A stretch of 64,000 nucleotides of DNA from Erigeron canadensis (GCF_010389155.1 NC_057768.1:48401633-48465632), one strand, 5' to 3'; positions 32,533 to 46,205 are shown, counted from the first letter of the stretch. Notes: a model not told the origin generated them from the letters alone. Program-made: numbers and translations.

Positions 32533-34483
32533 TAAGGCCGGTCACTAAGCTGTGTCGACAGCCTCTTCCACGCCTCGTCGACTAGGCAAGGCTCAGGGAG
32601 GGAGTCCATCGACAGGAGCTTCCTTAGACTTGTTTCGTTTGTACGATGACCATTGACGCGGAGGAGGAGCATGGGGTGTGACCTTGTTAACGTTAAGTTG
32701 TTTTTTTTTATTCAAACGACTAGATTTAAAAAAAAAACTCCTCTATAAAAACCAACTTCTATTCAACCATTCTCATCTCATTCACTTCTTTTCACTCATA
32801 TATTTTTATACATAACAACACACACTCCTTACATTTTCACTAAATATGTCGAGTTCTGACGAAGATTCAGTTTCATACATGAGTAAATATACAATAGATG
32901 CGGAAATGTTAAACACTTTCGTTACTTTAATCGAAGATGAAGAAGCAGAAGCAGAGAGCTCGAGAATGGCAATCAAACCAAAAATACCGAGACGAACACT
33001 AACCAGAAACCATGTGGAAGCCTCCACACTTTTATACAATCATTACTTTGCCCTGCAACCCGTTTTTCCTGCCGATTATTTTAGAAGGCGTTTTCAAATG
33101 CCGAAAGAAATGTTTCTTCGCATAGTGAACGATATATATAACTTTGACGTCGTACAACCATTACCGCCCCACTTTGCATTCTTCCACAATGCTCCAACCG
33201 ACGCTGTGGGTCGCCCGACGTTAACATTTTTCAAAAATGTACTTTCGCTATACGCCAACTGGCTTATGGTTCTACAGCCGACCAGTTAGATGAATACCTC
33301 GAAATGGGTGCTCAAACGTCTGCCGATTCGTTGAACTCCTTCTGCAAATGTGTTGTTCAATTATATCATGCCGAGTTTTTGAGAAAACCAACACAAGAAG
33401 ATGTTAACCACGTGACCGCTAAACATGAGGCGGTACACGGTTTTCAGGGTATGCTTGGAAGCGTTGATTGTACGCATTGGGCTTGGAGAAACTGCCTAAC
33501 GGCATGGCAAGGCCAATACACTCGTGGTGACAAAGGACATCCGACGATTATGCTTGAAGTGGTTGCTTCTTATGATTTGTGGCTTTGGCATGCTTACTTT
33601 GGACCCGCCGGTTCGAACAATGACATCAACGTCCTTAATGAATCTGACTTGTTCGACCAGCTTCTCCAAGATAGAGCTCCTGCGGTAAATTTCACCGTTA
33701 ATGGCCAACAGTTTACAAAGGGTTATTATCTAGCTGATGGTATTTATCCAGAATGGGCTACACTTGTCAAGTCTTTCAAGTGTTCCATGGACCCTAAGAC
33801 CTCTAAATTCAAACGCTTCCAAGAGTCTGCAAGAAAAGACGTGGAGCGTGCTTTTGGGGTACTTCAAGGCCGATGGAGAATCCTTCAACAGGGTGTGCGT
33901 CCATTAAGTATTAACAAAATTAAACGCATCATGTACTCTTGTGTGTTGTTGCACAACATGGTCGTTAAATATAACGGGCGTGCAATCAGTCCTTTGGATT
34001 TGGAGGTAATTCCCGATAACCCGCCAACGCGTTCTTGGGACGAACGTGTTGACATTCAGTTACGTATGACAGGGGAGTTACGTGATAAGGGGACACACAA
34101 CCGTCTAAGAGGCGCCCTAGTCGAGCACATTTGGAACTTGCCGGAAAACCAACATGAACGTTGAGTGTATTTTGTTTTTTCTAGTTGTGTTTTTTTAATT
34201 AATAAATGTAATGTATTGTGTTTTTTATTTATTAATGTAGTGTGTTTTTTTTAATAAATGTAGTGTGCTTTTTTAATATTTAATTTTAAATAAATGTTGA
34301 ATTATTTATTTTTTATGTAAATATAAAATAAAATAATAAAATAAAAAGTGTAGAAGAGGTATGGAAGAGGGGTTATAGGGAATGATTGTGGAAGAGGTGG
34401 ATGAAGAGAGAGAAAAGCTGATGTAACAGTGTGGAAGATGTGTGAAAGAGGTGGAAGAGGTTCTAGCTTAGTATAAGGCCTAA
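32533..34483 (+). mobile_element. PIF/Harbinger DNA transposon, nearly intact
   Basis: The element is 32536-34480, flanked by TAA at 32533-32535 and 34481-34483. The terminal inverted repeats are imperfect: left GGCCGGTCACTAAGCT..., right (minus strand) GGCCTTATACTAAGCT..., both followed after a few bases by CCTCTTCCAC. The inside carries a transposase gene broken by one frameshift. TATA-like tttatacata lies just before the coding start. The left TAA is shared with the neighbouring MITE. Confidence 0.88.
32846..34164 (+). pseudogene. PIF/Harbinger transposase with one frameshift
   Basis: The two frames 32846-33289 (147 residues) and 33304-34164 (286 residues) together cover a plant PIF/Harbinger (HARBI1-like) transposase. 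Frame one has an acidic N-terminus, then the conserved FPADYFRRRFQMPKEMFLRI segment. It runs out of register in a T run near 33230; the sequence just after reads correctly one frame over (IRQLAYGSTADQLDEYLEMG). Frame two contains the catalytic acids: D55 in GSVDCTHW, D107 in PAGSNNDINV and E181 in KDVERAFGVLQGRW. It ends normally. A single-base change therefore disables an otherwise well-kept enzyme. The Myb-like partner ORF that autonomous Harbinger elements carry is absent here. Confidence 0.92.
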
Positions 34484-35813
34484 TGGAATTGAATCATGAA
34501 GGTCAACACAACACAACAAATACGTTTAATGTATAGCTTTAGGTTGACGAGTGTAACCCTCTTACAACCCATCAACATGTTGAATATAAAAAATAAAAAA
34601 ACCACTCGTATATGTTATGAACTCAAAATGAATAGTTCCAGATGTTACTAACTATTTTTACTTTCTCATATCTCTATCTTAAATTGCAAAGTGTCTTTCA
34701 AAATATTTATACTTTGTTCATAATATTGCGTGGATCTAATCTGCACGAATATTTTCAACTTATACATTGAAGTAGGTTTTGATTAAATACGGAGAAGGGG
34801 ATTTTTTTATGATCTCTCCAACTTGACCCCTCAAGTTGAAACTAACTTGAGGGAATCTCAAATGTTAATACGGAGTATTAGTTCAGCACTTCGATACGAC
34901 TACCCTGTTTAGTAAGTTGGGGGCCTTGTTCCAGCCTAAAATACTAAACAACCTTAAACTAGATACAATAAACTTAATTCTATTTCTCCTTGTGACGTCG
35001 GCGAGCCAATATGCGGATAGTCGTAGATAGAATCGTGAATTAAATCATTCCTTTCTCCATTTTCCCTTTGTCTTCGAAAGAAAAGTTGCAAGTGGCTTGG
35101 TACGCATTCAAGACTTTATACCTATAATAATTGAACAGATTGATTATTTATATATCTCCTCTTTTTTTTTTTTTTTTAATAATCTAAGAAAACGTATGAA
35201 CTTTTGGAAATTGATATTTTTAAATTCATATAAGGATTCCTAGCTTTGGACGACAAGTAGATACGTGACAATTTTTCCAACCTTTTTTTTTTTCCTTCGA
35301 TGAAATTTAGGAACTATATTGTAGTTTACAACCCGTAAGCTAGCCAATTAAAACTATCAAAATCTTAACAAAAAGGGGTCACAGATTCAGATTCACATTC
35401 ACGCTCACATGCATTCATTCAAACAGGTCCACAATGTTATCAAGAGCTCTAAATGCCAAGCCTAGAAGGAGTTTGAAATGGTAATTAAAGCATGTATCAT
35501 CATGTATATATATAAAAGGGAAACGCAGATGAAATTACTTCTTTCGTTTTACTATATCTACATTTTTCAATATCTTAATTTATGGTGGTGTATATACTTA
35601 TCGTATGTACGTATACATTTATTTCTTCATCATGTTGAAAAGTCACATACAAAGGCTAGCTAGTAAATTGAACAGATTTATATCTTTCCATTCGTTCATC
35701 CATTGTTTTAATTAATTGACTTTTTTATTAATGTCCGCCTTCATATTATTTATGTTTAATTTGAGGTTAACCGGCCATTTTCATCACAAAAAGAATTTGT
35801 GTAAATATGTTAT
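34484..35813. other. Intergenic
   Basis: No gene seen. Long T runs at 35162-35178 and 35284-35294. A small frame at 35478-35663 is AT-driven and not supported. Confidence 0.55.
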
Positions 35814-37085
35814 TTGGTTTGGTATAGCGAAGAAAATGAGCAATCCTCGTTCTCTCTATGTGAATATGATGATATATTCATCGGCTGTGTGGATGATATG
35901 CCGGTGGTGTCATGTCACCATGACGAAGGAGATAGTCTGTGGCTATGGACAATGAAGGATGTGATGAGGGCGTCCGTTGGTGTAATGGGAGAAAGTGCAT
36001 TAGGAGTAACTGAAAAGGTTGTGTTTTTAGATGGTAAGTGCCATGTTCTTAAAAGGTTTAGAACGGTTTGTGTTCAGAGGAAGGTGTTTGCACAACGTAT
36101 AGCTCGATTAGCATCCCTTTGTGAACAGTGTGCTTATCTTGTTCCGCTAAATGCTTATCTTTACTCGAAAAGGTTCAAGTTTGTAGTTTGCGACTATTAC
36201 CCCATGGGTAGCCTCCATGATTTGCTTCTTGGTACGTATTCATAGTTCCTTTTTTTAAGTACACAACTGTATATCATGTCATTATGATTTGAAACTTGAA
36301 AGCAGGGATCATTATTGTAACATAAAAACTAATTATAATTAGCTAGGCAACATATATATACTATCTTTGGTGTTTTGACAAGACAGGATTAAGGGTTTGT
36401 CACTATAAAATGTTATTACAGGTATAAAAAATGTAAAATTTCTAACATGAGTTGAATGTCTTTCTTGTGTATAGATATATTCTAACAAATTTCTCATGGA
36501 TTCAATTTCATATATGATCTTATAGGACCAAGGAAACTTGGACACACACCTTTAACATGGAATGAAAGGTTCAAGATAATCTTCCAAATAGCAAGAGCCA
36601 TTGCCTTCATTCATTCGCAACCTCGACAAGACAAAGACCTCATGGTCATCAATATCCATGGCAACCTCAAAACCTCCAATATCATGATTGATATCGATTT
36701 CAGCATTCGTATAGCTAATTACGGTTTTACCCAACTTGCAACCGAAATATGTGATGTTGATAAACAAAAAGCACAATCGCCGCCTTCCCCGTTGCCACCG
36801 GAAAACAACATAGATAAACTATTGTCACAAAAAAGTGACATATATCATTTTGGAATGATGCTTTTGGACATACTTGGAGGCCCAAATGCTTTAATTTCAA
36901 CACAAAGGGTTTTTGAAAGAAAAGAGGATATCTTAAGTAATAAGTTTGAGTTTTTTGAGTTCCCCTACGAAGGGACGGACAAAATGCAAATTTTCAAGGT
37001 TTTCGACATTGCCATGGCATGTGTGCATAGGTTACCTCAAGTTCGTCCTACTATAGAAAACATACTGTTATATTTATGCAAGTAA
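35814..37085 (+). pseudogene. Truncated receptor-like pseudokinase
   Basis: Two exons, up to 36231 and 36526-37085, joined by GT/AG in matching phase, code a kinase domain close to the LRR-III inactive receptor kinases. The N-lobe has WTMKDVMRASVGVMGESALG (the DLLRASAE-type motif), the lysine in HVLKRF, and CDYYPMGSLHDLL. The C-lobe has HGNLKTSNIMI where active kinases have HRDxKxxN, and IANYGF where they have DFG, so both catalytic aspartates are gone. SDIYHFGMMLLDILGG and RPTIENIL follow. No leucine-rich repeats, signal peptide or clear transmembrane exon are found upstream. The first in-frame ATG is near 35897, inside the kinase homology, and an in-frame stop lies at 35802. It is either a 5'-truncated pseudogene or a gene whose first exons I cannot place. 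Confidence 0.75.
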
Positions 37086-39248
37086 TAACAAGAACAAAAT
37101 TTCTCTAAATCATTCTCATCTTGTTAATTAGAACTAGATTTTATGTTGTTGAATTGTATTTCGTACTACTTTTCTACTTAAATTAGAAAGTTAAAGGGTG
37201 CATGTAAGAGTAAAATGTACTCGTATATAATTAGAGGTTTAAGTTTCTTTGAACTTTCTCATTTGTAGTAATAAGCCTTTTACAATAATAATAATCTTAC
37301 AACATAAGATATTTTTTCTCTCCATCTATATATCATCTCCAACTATGGGTGTTACCGAGCCGAGCCGAGCCCGAACTCGACTCGAAGAAAAACTGGTAGG
37401 ATCGAGCTCGACTCGAAGAAAAATTGGTAGGCTCGAGCTCGGCTCGATAGCTCAACGAGCTTTCAGTATGTAGGCTCGAGCTCGACTTGGTATAGTAAAA
37501 TATGGCTTGAGTTCGGCTCAAAAAAGGCCCGACCTTAGCTTGTTATGTCAATAAATATGGTTCGAGCTCAGCTCGAAACTCTAAAAGCTCGAAAAATTTG
37601 ACGGGACTTGACTATTAAAGTATCATAGATACATATAAATAAATAATATATTAAAAGCTCGATAAGTACTCGACCCGAGCTATGTAAAACCCGAGCTCGA
37701 AAAATTACAATATTTACACACTTATACATGTGAAAAAGAAAAATTCACACTTTCAAGTGTGTAAAAATATATCAATTGTTCACACTTAAGAGTGTGAAAG
37801 TTAATTTGTGACACCTATTTACTTCACACATGGAGAATGTGAAGAAATTATGCTTTACAAATCAGCTTTCACACTTTTAAGTGTTAACATTTTTTTTTTT
37901 TACATTTATAAATGTGAAAAAATTATAACTTTTGAAATATATTAACACATTTAAATGTAACTTTTTTTCTACACATTTTTATGTGAACAAATAACAATTT
38001 TGTTTTTAGTGTTTTAGGATTAATTAATTGTGAGTTTTGGTGAAATGCGTGAAATGTAGGTTGGAGATAGGGTTGTCAACGAGCCGAGCTTTTATCGAGC
38101 AACTTGAGTTCGACTCGATCGAGTCGAACTATTATCGAACTCAAGCTCGAGCCCGAGCCATAAAATCAAGCTCGAAATAATTATCGAGGTTTAATTTTTT
38201 TTTCACACTTTTAAATGTCAATTATTTATACACACTTTTAAATGTAATTAAATTAACATAATTTTTCACATTTTTTAAATATATAAAAAAATAAGTGTAA
38301 AGAAATAACATATTTATTGTAGTGAAATCACCATTCACAATTAAGCTAGTATTTATTCGTTTCACATCTACAAAATATTTAAGTTAAATTCAAATTTGTT
38401 GCATAGGTTTTTCTTTTGTAAAAAAGTAACGAACCATCTTAATTACAAATAGCTAAGCAAAAATTTATTATGGCATAGTTGAAATATAATCGCTTAAAAG
38501 GATAATCAAATATGCTAAAACAGCTTAAATTTAAATCAGTCATCCCCGATAACAACTGACGACAAATGTGTGTTTTACACTTTTATTACGCAATAGTAGG
38601 CAATATAACCCGAATCTCTGAGTTTAGAGAAAGATGTATCAATCCTAACAAGTATTAAATATTTAAATTAATTAATTAAATCCTTTATTATGACAAACCA
38701 ATATGAATAGTAATGTATACTGTATAAGTTTATGACAAACCAATGTGAACAGTACTATATAAGTTTAAGAGCATAATGCACAAGGTACCCTTAAACCATT
38801 TAAACTTTTGTTATATTTGAAAGCTTAACACTTATATATATTAGATTGGGACCAATCTAGCTAATAAATTATATACCTACTTATGTATTTATTGGTCAAT
38901 TCTTTAGGGCCGAGTTCTTATATTTTACACCTATTTTATTTTTGGTTTAAGTGTGTGCGTATTTGAGCGTGCTCGAGGTATTGCGCATTTGTCAATATGT
39001 AATTGCTTTTGTTTATATATATATATATATATAGGTAATTTTTGTACTTTTTGGAAGTTTACCTGTCTATAATATTGCATTTGTGGAATTGTCTTTAATA
39101 AAAGAAACCGATACATGTGATAACAATTATTTCGGCGCCACAATGCGGGTTCCTAGCTAGCTACGAATAATTTGAAGGATGATAAAGACCGCCGCCAATT
39201 AATTAACATCCAATAAAAAAAAAAATTCAACCGATCGATCGAATTGAA
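37086..39248. other. Intergenic with GAGCTCG-rich blocks and short palindromes
   Basis: 37350-37470, 37560-37700 and 38073-38185 are rich in GAGCTCG/CGAGCCGAG words. Between them lies a series of short palindromes built on CACACTT/AAGTGTG (37746-37988, with more near 38200-38285). A TA microsatellite is at 39016-39033. No gene. Confidence 0.55.
37746..37988. repeat. Array of short palindromes
   Basis: Seven near-perfect short inverted repeats: 37746-37761 (CACACTTTCAAGTGTG), 37779-37798, 37823-37843, 37868-37885, 37901-37916, 37947-37958 and 37971-37988. They are spaced roughly 25-50 bases and share a TTCACA(C/T)TT core that drifts to more AT-rich versions. Confidence 0.6.
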
Positions 39249-40493
<1,245 letters not shown>

Positions 40494-40768
40494 TTAAATA
40501 CAGTTAAAGATATAACGACCATTGCTTTCCAATCTTGCATGCTACTTTTAATAATTTAAAAATCATTAGTTTCCCCATATTGACTTTAAGATCAAATTGT
40601 ATCAACTACTTTGATAAATGACGTCGCAATCGTATTACAGATCAAATAATACACATGAGAAATGTGGCTGCTTTATATTTCAAGTGTGAGCAATTACACC
40701 TTGATTGCGTCAAATAACAAAAAAATTTATAAGACAACCAATTAAAAACTATTCTCTTATATATCATT

Positions 40769-40800
40769 ACTAGCGAATTTATCTGGGTTCAACCCGGACA
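40769..40800 (-). mobile_element. Helitron-like 3' terminus
   Basis: On the minus strand a hairpin (GGGTTGAACCC) is followed after about ten bases by CTAG and then T, as at Helitron 3' ends. The 5' TC end was not found. Confidence 0.45.
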
Positions 40801-41490
40801 TTTTAATTAAAATTATAAAACTAAAAAATATGCAAGTAATTTTTAGAGATAGTGAATTGAATAACACAATATTTATATATTGATAAAGTACCTATTGCAT
40901 TAACAAAACATGAAATGATATTATATATTATATAAAATAATTTTCTTTGTTTGTAAGTAAAAGGTTAATAACTTTAAATAAGCATTTAGTGACCTATTTT
41001 TAATTAAAAATAGTGTAAATTATTTATGACATCATAATTAAAATAAAGAACTTTTAAGTAAGTTGTAGACTTAATTGCCACATCATATTTTATCTAAAAA
41101 TACTTTTGAAAGACAATTGTCTTTTACTTATTATAGCGATATAATAAATATTAAAAAATAAATACGTAAGAATTTCTATACTTAAGTTTAGCTAGGTACA
41201 TACGATCACACCTTCACAAAGTTTATCATATCAAATATATCTTTATTTACAGGCAATACTACACGCTTAAAAATTTACATGCAATATCAAGATTTTAATA
41301 TGTTAAAACCATAATAAAAAGATGAGAAGTTGGTAATGATAATTGATATAGATGGATGAGAAGGAGATTTGATATATTTAGGTAAAAAAAATTTTGTAAC
41401 CTGCTATATATAACTAGTGAGCGGGTGTCACATTCTACCTAGGCAGAAGTATGCGGAATGTGACGTACCTAAATCGCAATCACACCTCAT

Positions 41491-41655
41491 ATCCAACAAG
41501 GCTGGAAATTATTTTTTAACCTTTGGTAGATCTGGAAATAAGCTATCTACTTTTGGTAGGGGTAAGACTTTCTATATTTCAACTTCCTCTATACACCGTC
41601 GAAGACTGTATTGGACCCAAATCACATAGAAAATGGTATTGGAGTTACTTATACT
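41491..41655 (+). mobile_element. Truncated SINE fragment
   Basis: From atccaacaaggctgg to tattggagttactta this matches the 3' two thirds of the SINEs at 1743 and 16440, with many differences. The promoter boxes are missing and no target duplication is visible. Confidence 0.75.
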
Positions 41656-44430
41656 TTAATTTTCTAAATGAGATGTTTAATATATCATTGATATTATTTC
41701 ATTGTATTTTTACAAAAGATGATATGAGTTTCACAATGAAAAGTTCAATGTCCAAAAAACCTATAGGTTATATCCCAAATCTCCTCGTTACTAATATTTT
41801 GCAAGAGTAAATTCACGGATCATCCATGTGGTTTCACCGAGCATCTATAAACAAGTCTAGTTACATGGCCATCCCTGTGTTATGCATTTATTTTAGTTAA
41901 ACGGAGTTAATTGTTAATAACCCCATGTGCATCTCACATGAGGACACTTGTGTCTTTTCTCCATCTTCAATCTAACGGAGGTGTTTGAAGTTTTGGTGTC
42001 TTACTGATGAATTTAATTTGATATCTTTGATCTTTTCTATATAAATTTAACTCTAAATTTAATTTAACTTATGTTGCATATGGATGCTGGTTTTAAATTT
42101 ATCTGTTGCCTTTGGATGTTTCTACAATTGCAGTTACTTTTGAATAATATGTTGGTCTAATTTACCGAGGTTTGCATTTTTTTTTTTCCAAGAAAAGGTG
42201 TTCAACTAGTTAGTTTAGAGTGTTTGCAGTTTTTTTTTTTTTTAATTTTTTAAATTGAGTGTTTGAAGCTAAAAGCTATTTCGTCTATAATATTTGTGTA
42301 GCATTTGATTTAACTCATAGGTTAGGCTGTTTACGTCTAGGATTGATTTCAGAAATGGTTGGAAATATTCGTTGAGATATCCTGATTAAACCGTATAATA
42401 CATGTCAATAAGACTCGTCATTTCAGTTAAAACAAACATAAAAACCTTTTCCGTTTGTCCATTTACCTTACTAATTTAATAAAGTATATATATAAAAAAA
42501 AATCGCACATACTTGTTTTATATAATTAAAGTTATTAATTTTAACTTGTACGCTTATTAGCAATAATGTTTTTAAGGACGACGATAGGTTGCATTTCATC
42601 AAAAAGCGTCATATCTAAGAAATTAACGATAGTAATTAACACAATCAATTAATAACGCTCAAAGTGTTTTGCGATTTACATATATATATATATATATATA
42701 TATTTACATAAAATCTGTAGTATGTTAATGTTTTGAAAAAGGTCCGGATCATGCATTATGGCTATATCTAGATTTGTATTTTGTATTTATAAATGTACTT
42801 TTTAGTAACTAGCGATCGACTTGCTAGTTAATTATTCTAATAAAAATCCTTCGTTGTAAAACTTTTTTACAAAACATCATTTTATCAACGTATGGTTATA
42901 GCAAATAGGTACAAATAATTAAGCCTTGCCTTGAAAAGTGTACATACTACTATACCATGTAAACCAGAAAAGAGGAACGTGAAAGGGAGTGTGGTTTGCA
43001 GATTCCAGGTATGTTCAATCAGCGTGTATTAATTGTTTGTATATGATTGGATTTATGTAATTTCTCATACTGTATTAATATAGACAGTATGAGAGTACTA
43101 CAAAAGATCAAAGTCAAGAAAATATCTTTTGACATCACCACAAAATACGTGTCGACCTCATGAATTAGGGGCTCCTATTATAAACAACGAGATATAGACA
43201 CGTGTACTTACTGACAAAATAGACTTCCTCTTAAAACCACCGACTGTTTCTTTATATCCACACGTGAGAGGATACTTTTGTTACTAGGGAGTCGAGCCAC
43301 TAAAAGCTCGAAAGTTTTTCGAGTTTGAAATTGAGGCTAGCTCATGCTCGGGCTTGATATATGGTAACACTATTTCATCTAGTGAAGTTCAATGCCGGCT
43401 CAAACTAGAGTTACTAGCTTCGATAACTCGATTGAGATACATAGGAAAGTAAATCTTGTAAAATCTGATTTATTATTAGCTGTGGTAGAAAAATAGATGC
43501 ATGATATTGTACCATACCTACAAGGTTATAATTATTCCATTATTTTAAATAGTAACTTAACCGTTCAAAAATGAATCCAAGTCTACATATCGCAATTAAG
43601 TTAATCATCAATATTACTGTAATAGATAAATGTGCACGTCGCACTGTAACATGGCAATAAATTTCTGCTTTAGATTCAAGGAATCTGTTGACTTTTCACT
43701 ACAAGAGAGAGCGTGCGTAATTCGTACGTGCGGTGACCAATATTCTACTACCATTTTACTTTCAACACCCCTTGCATTAGTGAAGCTTCCATGCAAGATT
43801 TGAGGAGGCAAGTCATTAATTAGTTGTACTTTACTTATTCCTAAAACATGGTCAACTCCATATAAAACTAATTAAGTGTGATGACTTGGCCAATTAGGCC
43901 ATTCGGAATGAGGCATTCCCTTCCCAAGGCACGCCCAAAAAGTGCAAGGAACGTCCCGGGAACCCCTAGCACACCGCCCTTAAGGGCGTCCCGAGAAAAA
44001 AAAAATCTTTCCTTCCAAATTCGAACGCCCGCTCACAAAACTTATACCTTTGATGACCACACACTCCAAGGCTTTCTTAAGCATTGAAAATATCCTGAAT
44101 ACGTATTTAAATTACAGTGGAAACTAATTCACGGTTACATATATACTAGCTAGGGGTGAGCACGGTTTGGTTTGGAACGGTTTTTGCCTAAAACCGAACC
44201 GAACCTTTTTAATTATAAATTATAACTTTTAACTCATTAGTGACAGAAGGAACTATTTTCTTTTTTTTTTTTATCTATATATCAAAACCCACAAAAATAA
44301 CATATCTTAATTTGGTTTATTTATTTTTGTTAAAACGTTAGCTAGCAGCTAGGTAGATCCATGATGGTTAGGTTTGACATAGTCAAAGTGATTTGGTGGG
44401 GTTTATCAGAAAAGTGATTGGGTGATGTAC
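41656..44430. other. Intergenic with repeats
   Basis: 41811-41960 holds a repeat-like phrase (gtaaattcacggatcatcc). 42676-42702 is a TA microsatellite. 43285-43440 has CTCGA-rich words like those at 37 kb. 43910-44000 is a GC-richer island (ggcacgcccaaaaagtgc, aagggcgtcccgag) of unknown origin. 44157-44210 has GGTTTGG/ACCGAACC words. No gene. Confidence 0.5.
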
Positions 44431-44438
44431 TATATAAA
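44431..44438 (+). promoter_or_regulatory. TATA box of the I9-like gene
   Basis: TATATAAA lies about 118 bases before the ATG at 44556. Confidence 0.6.
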
Positions 44439-44555
44439 AGGGCAATGACCATTGGATCCTTATCATCACTCAAAGCAGCTTCCTTGCCTAGCTAGTAGCT
44501 GCTATACTCAAACTAAATCCAAAAATAATATATTAATTAAATTAAATATTAATTA

Positions 44556-45201
44556 ATGGGTGACGACGGCAGATCACAAAAACAGCTGCACTTTGTGTTC
44601 ATGAAGTATGATCCTGAATATGAGCGCCTTCAATCTGATAGGTAATTATGATTGTTAGCATTATTATTCACTTAATTTCTTTTGCCACCCCGCCACACAC
44701 TATATATAATAATGGTGTATATATGTTTTAAATGTCGTTTATTAACCAAGATAGTGTTTTTACTTTTTATCTAATACATATATACTAGTTAGTAGTTACA
44801 ATTCATAATGAATGACGTAGATATGGCTGCAGGACAAAGAGAGGGGTAAGGGAGGTGGAAATGTACTTGAGCAAGAAGCATAATGACTTGTTGGCTAAGA
44901 CACTTGAGCCTGGAACTTACACCAAAACCTTATCTTTGTTCATTGTTGATGCTTTTGCTGCTCAGATCACTGATGCTCAGGTACCTCCCTCCCTTTTTTA
45001 ATTAATAATAACACGTACACTACTTAAGTTAATCACCCACAAGATTAATTATTTAGACCGGCCTTATCTAGCTAGCTAGGTTGTATGGCTCTTCTACCTC
45101 TAATATGTGGTGTACGTGCGTACCTTACGTTTCAGGCCAATGTGCTTAGATCTGCAAAAGAAGTTAGAGTGGTGGAGAAGAACCAAGAGCTTGCTAACTA
45201 A
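44556..45201 (+). CDS. Stand-alone subtilase-propeptide (inhibitor I9) protein
   Basis: A 99-residue protein from three exons: 44556-44641, 44833-44980 and 45136-45201, with GT/AG borders and consistent phases. It looks like a free copy of the propeptide of plant subtilases: a first strand HFVFMKYDPE, a helix VREVEMYLSKKHNDLLAKTL, YTKTLSLFIVDAFAAQITDAQ matching the YxxxFxGFAAxLTxxQ pattern, and a last strand VRVVEKNQELAN. Family members such as Arabidopsis SPI-1 bind and inhibit mature subtilases. There is no signal peptide and no protease domain downstream, so it is not simply the start of a subtilase gene. Inhibition is inferred from family resemblance. Confidence 0.72.
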
Positions 45202-46007
45202 TTGATCGATCCATGAACTATATATATAAAAGTATATATATATATTAATGTTCGTTCTTAATTATGACTTTCGTCAGATATATCATTGAATAAGCACCTT
45301 ATTTACGAGTAGTAATTAATTATCTACTTCTACATAACTAGCTAGCTAGCTAGAGACTTACCTACGACATTATCTGTGTATAGCATTTGATTTTATTAAT
45401 ATGATTATGGACGTACTTTTGGTCTTGTGCTTCAAGAAAATGTATTAATTCCTATCAGTACGTCTGAACGTATTTTACGTTTTACTACATCAATATTGGC
45501 TCGCCGATTATTAACCATAATATACGTAGTCAAGACTTTTGACTTAATTAGAGGGTATTCAAGATATATTATTGTACTTTTTAGTTAGTTTTTCATTTTC
45601 ATTATGATCTAATCTTACGATGCAAATCGTTTAACTAAGAAGGGATAACAATAATTAAGTTAGCAATTATATTGAATAGCTTCAAAGCATTGTCGTCAAT
45701 TACTTTCTTCTTCACAAGTATCCATGACGGTGGAAAGAAAGAGTCCGTCTAATCTTTGGAGTTTTTTGCGAAATATATATTTTTCATTTTAGCCATACAC
45801 AACAATACATTACATAAAAATTGTTGTACAGACATCAATTACCTTTTAATAGTAGTAATGACGATGACGGTGTGCTGGTGGCGGAAACCGATGATGGTGA
45901 CGACGAGTAACGGGGATAATTAATGAAAAAAAGTAATTATTATAAAGAAGATAACAGATATTTAAATTTAAATAATAAAATATTGATAATGATATTTTTT
46001 CGAACAT
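45202..46007. other. Intergenic
   Basis: 3' region of the I9-like gene and AT-rich DNA with CTAGCTAG repeats near 45340. No further gene. Confidence 0.5.
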
Positions 46008-46205
46008 TCAGTTGGAACACGACATCGGGGAAACCTTACCGTATAATGTTGAAGCCTTGTACGTACCATAAACAACGAGATGTTGATCATGAGCCGTTAG
46101 AAGTATTCAGAGGGAAAACTCTCAAAGTTTTGTCATCTCTAAGGATCGAACTCAAGACCTTAGGTAAAAGCAAGAGTGTTTCTGACCAGTTGTACTGATG
46201 TTTCA
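46008..46205 (-). mobile_element. SINE on the minus strand
   Basis: On the minus strand CAGTACAACTGGTCAG (box A region, about 46181-46197) is followed by GAGTTCGATCC (box B, 46143-46153), with spacing typical of tRNA-derived SINEs. The body then runs to about 46008. No clear target duplication found; a different family from the other SINEs here. Confidence 0.55.

Larger units (their letters stand above)
26107..32535. mobile_element. Harbinger-type MITE split by a gypsy element
   Basis: The left end, 26110-26124, reads GACTAAACGGAGTGG. The right end at 32518-32532 is its inverted partner, GGCTAAAAGGAGTGG on the minus strand, 13 of 15 identical. Each is flanked by TAA (26107-26109 and 32533-32535), the target site of PIF/Harbinger elements. 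Without the inserted gypsy element the MITE would be about 296 bases (26110-26299 plus 32427-32532). It is GC-richer than its surroundings and codes nothing. Confidence 0.72.
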
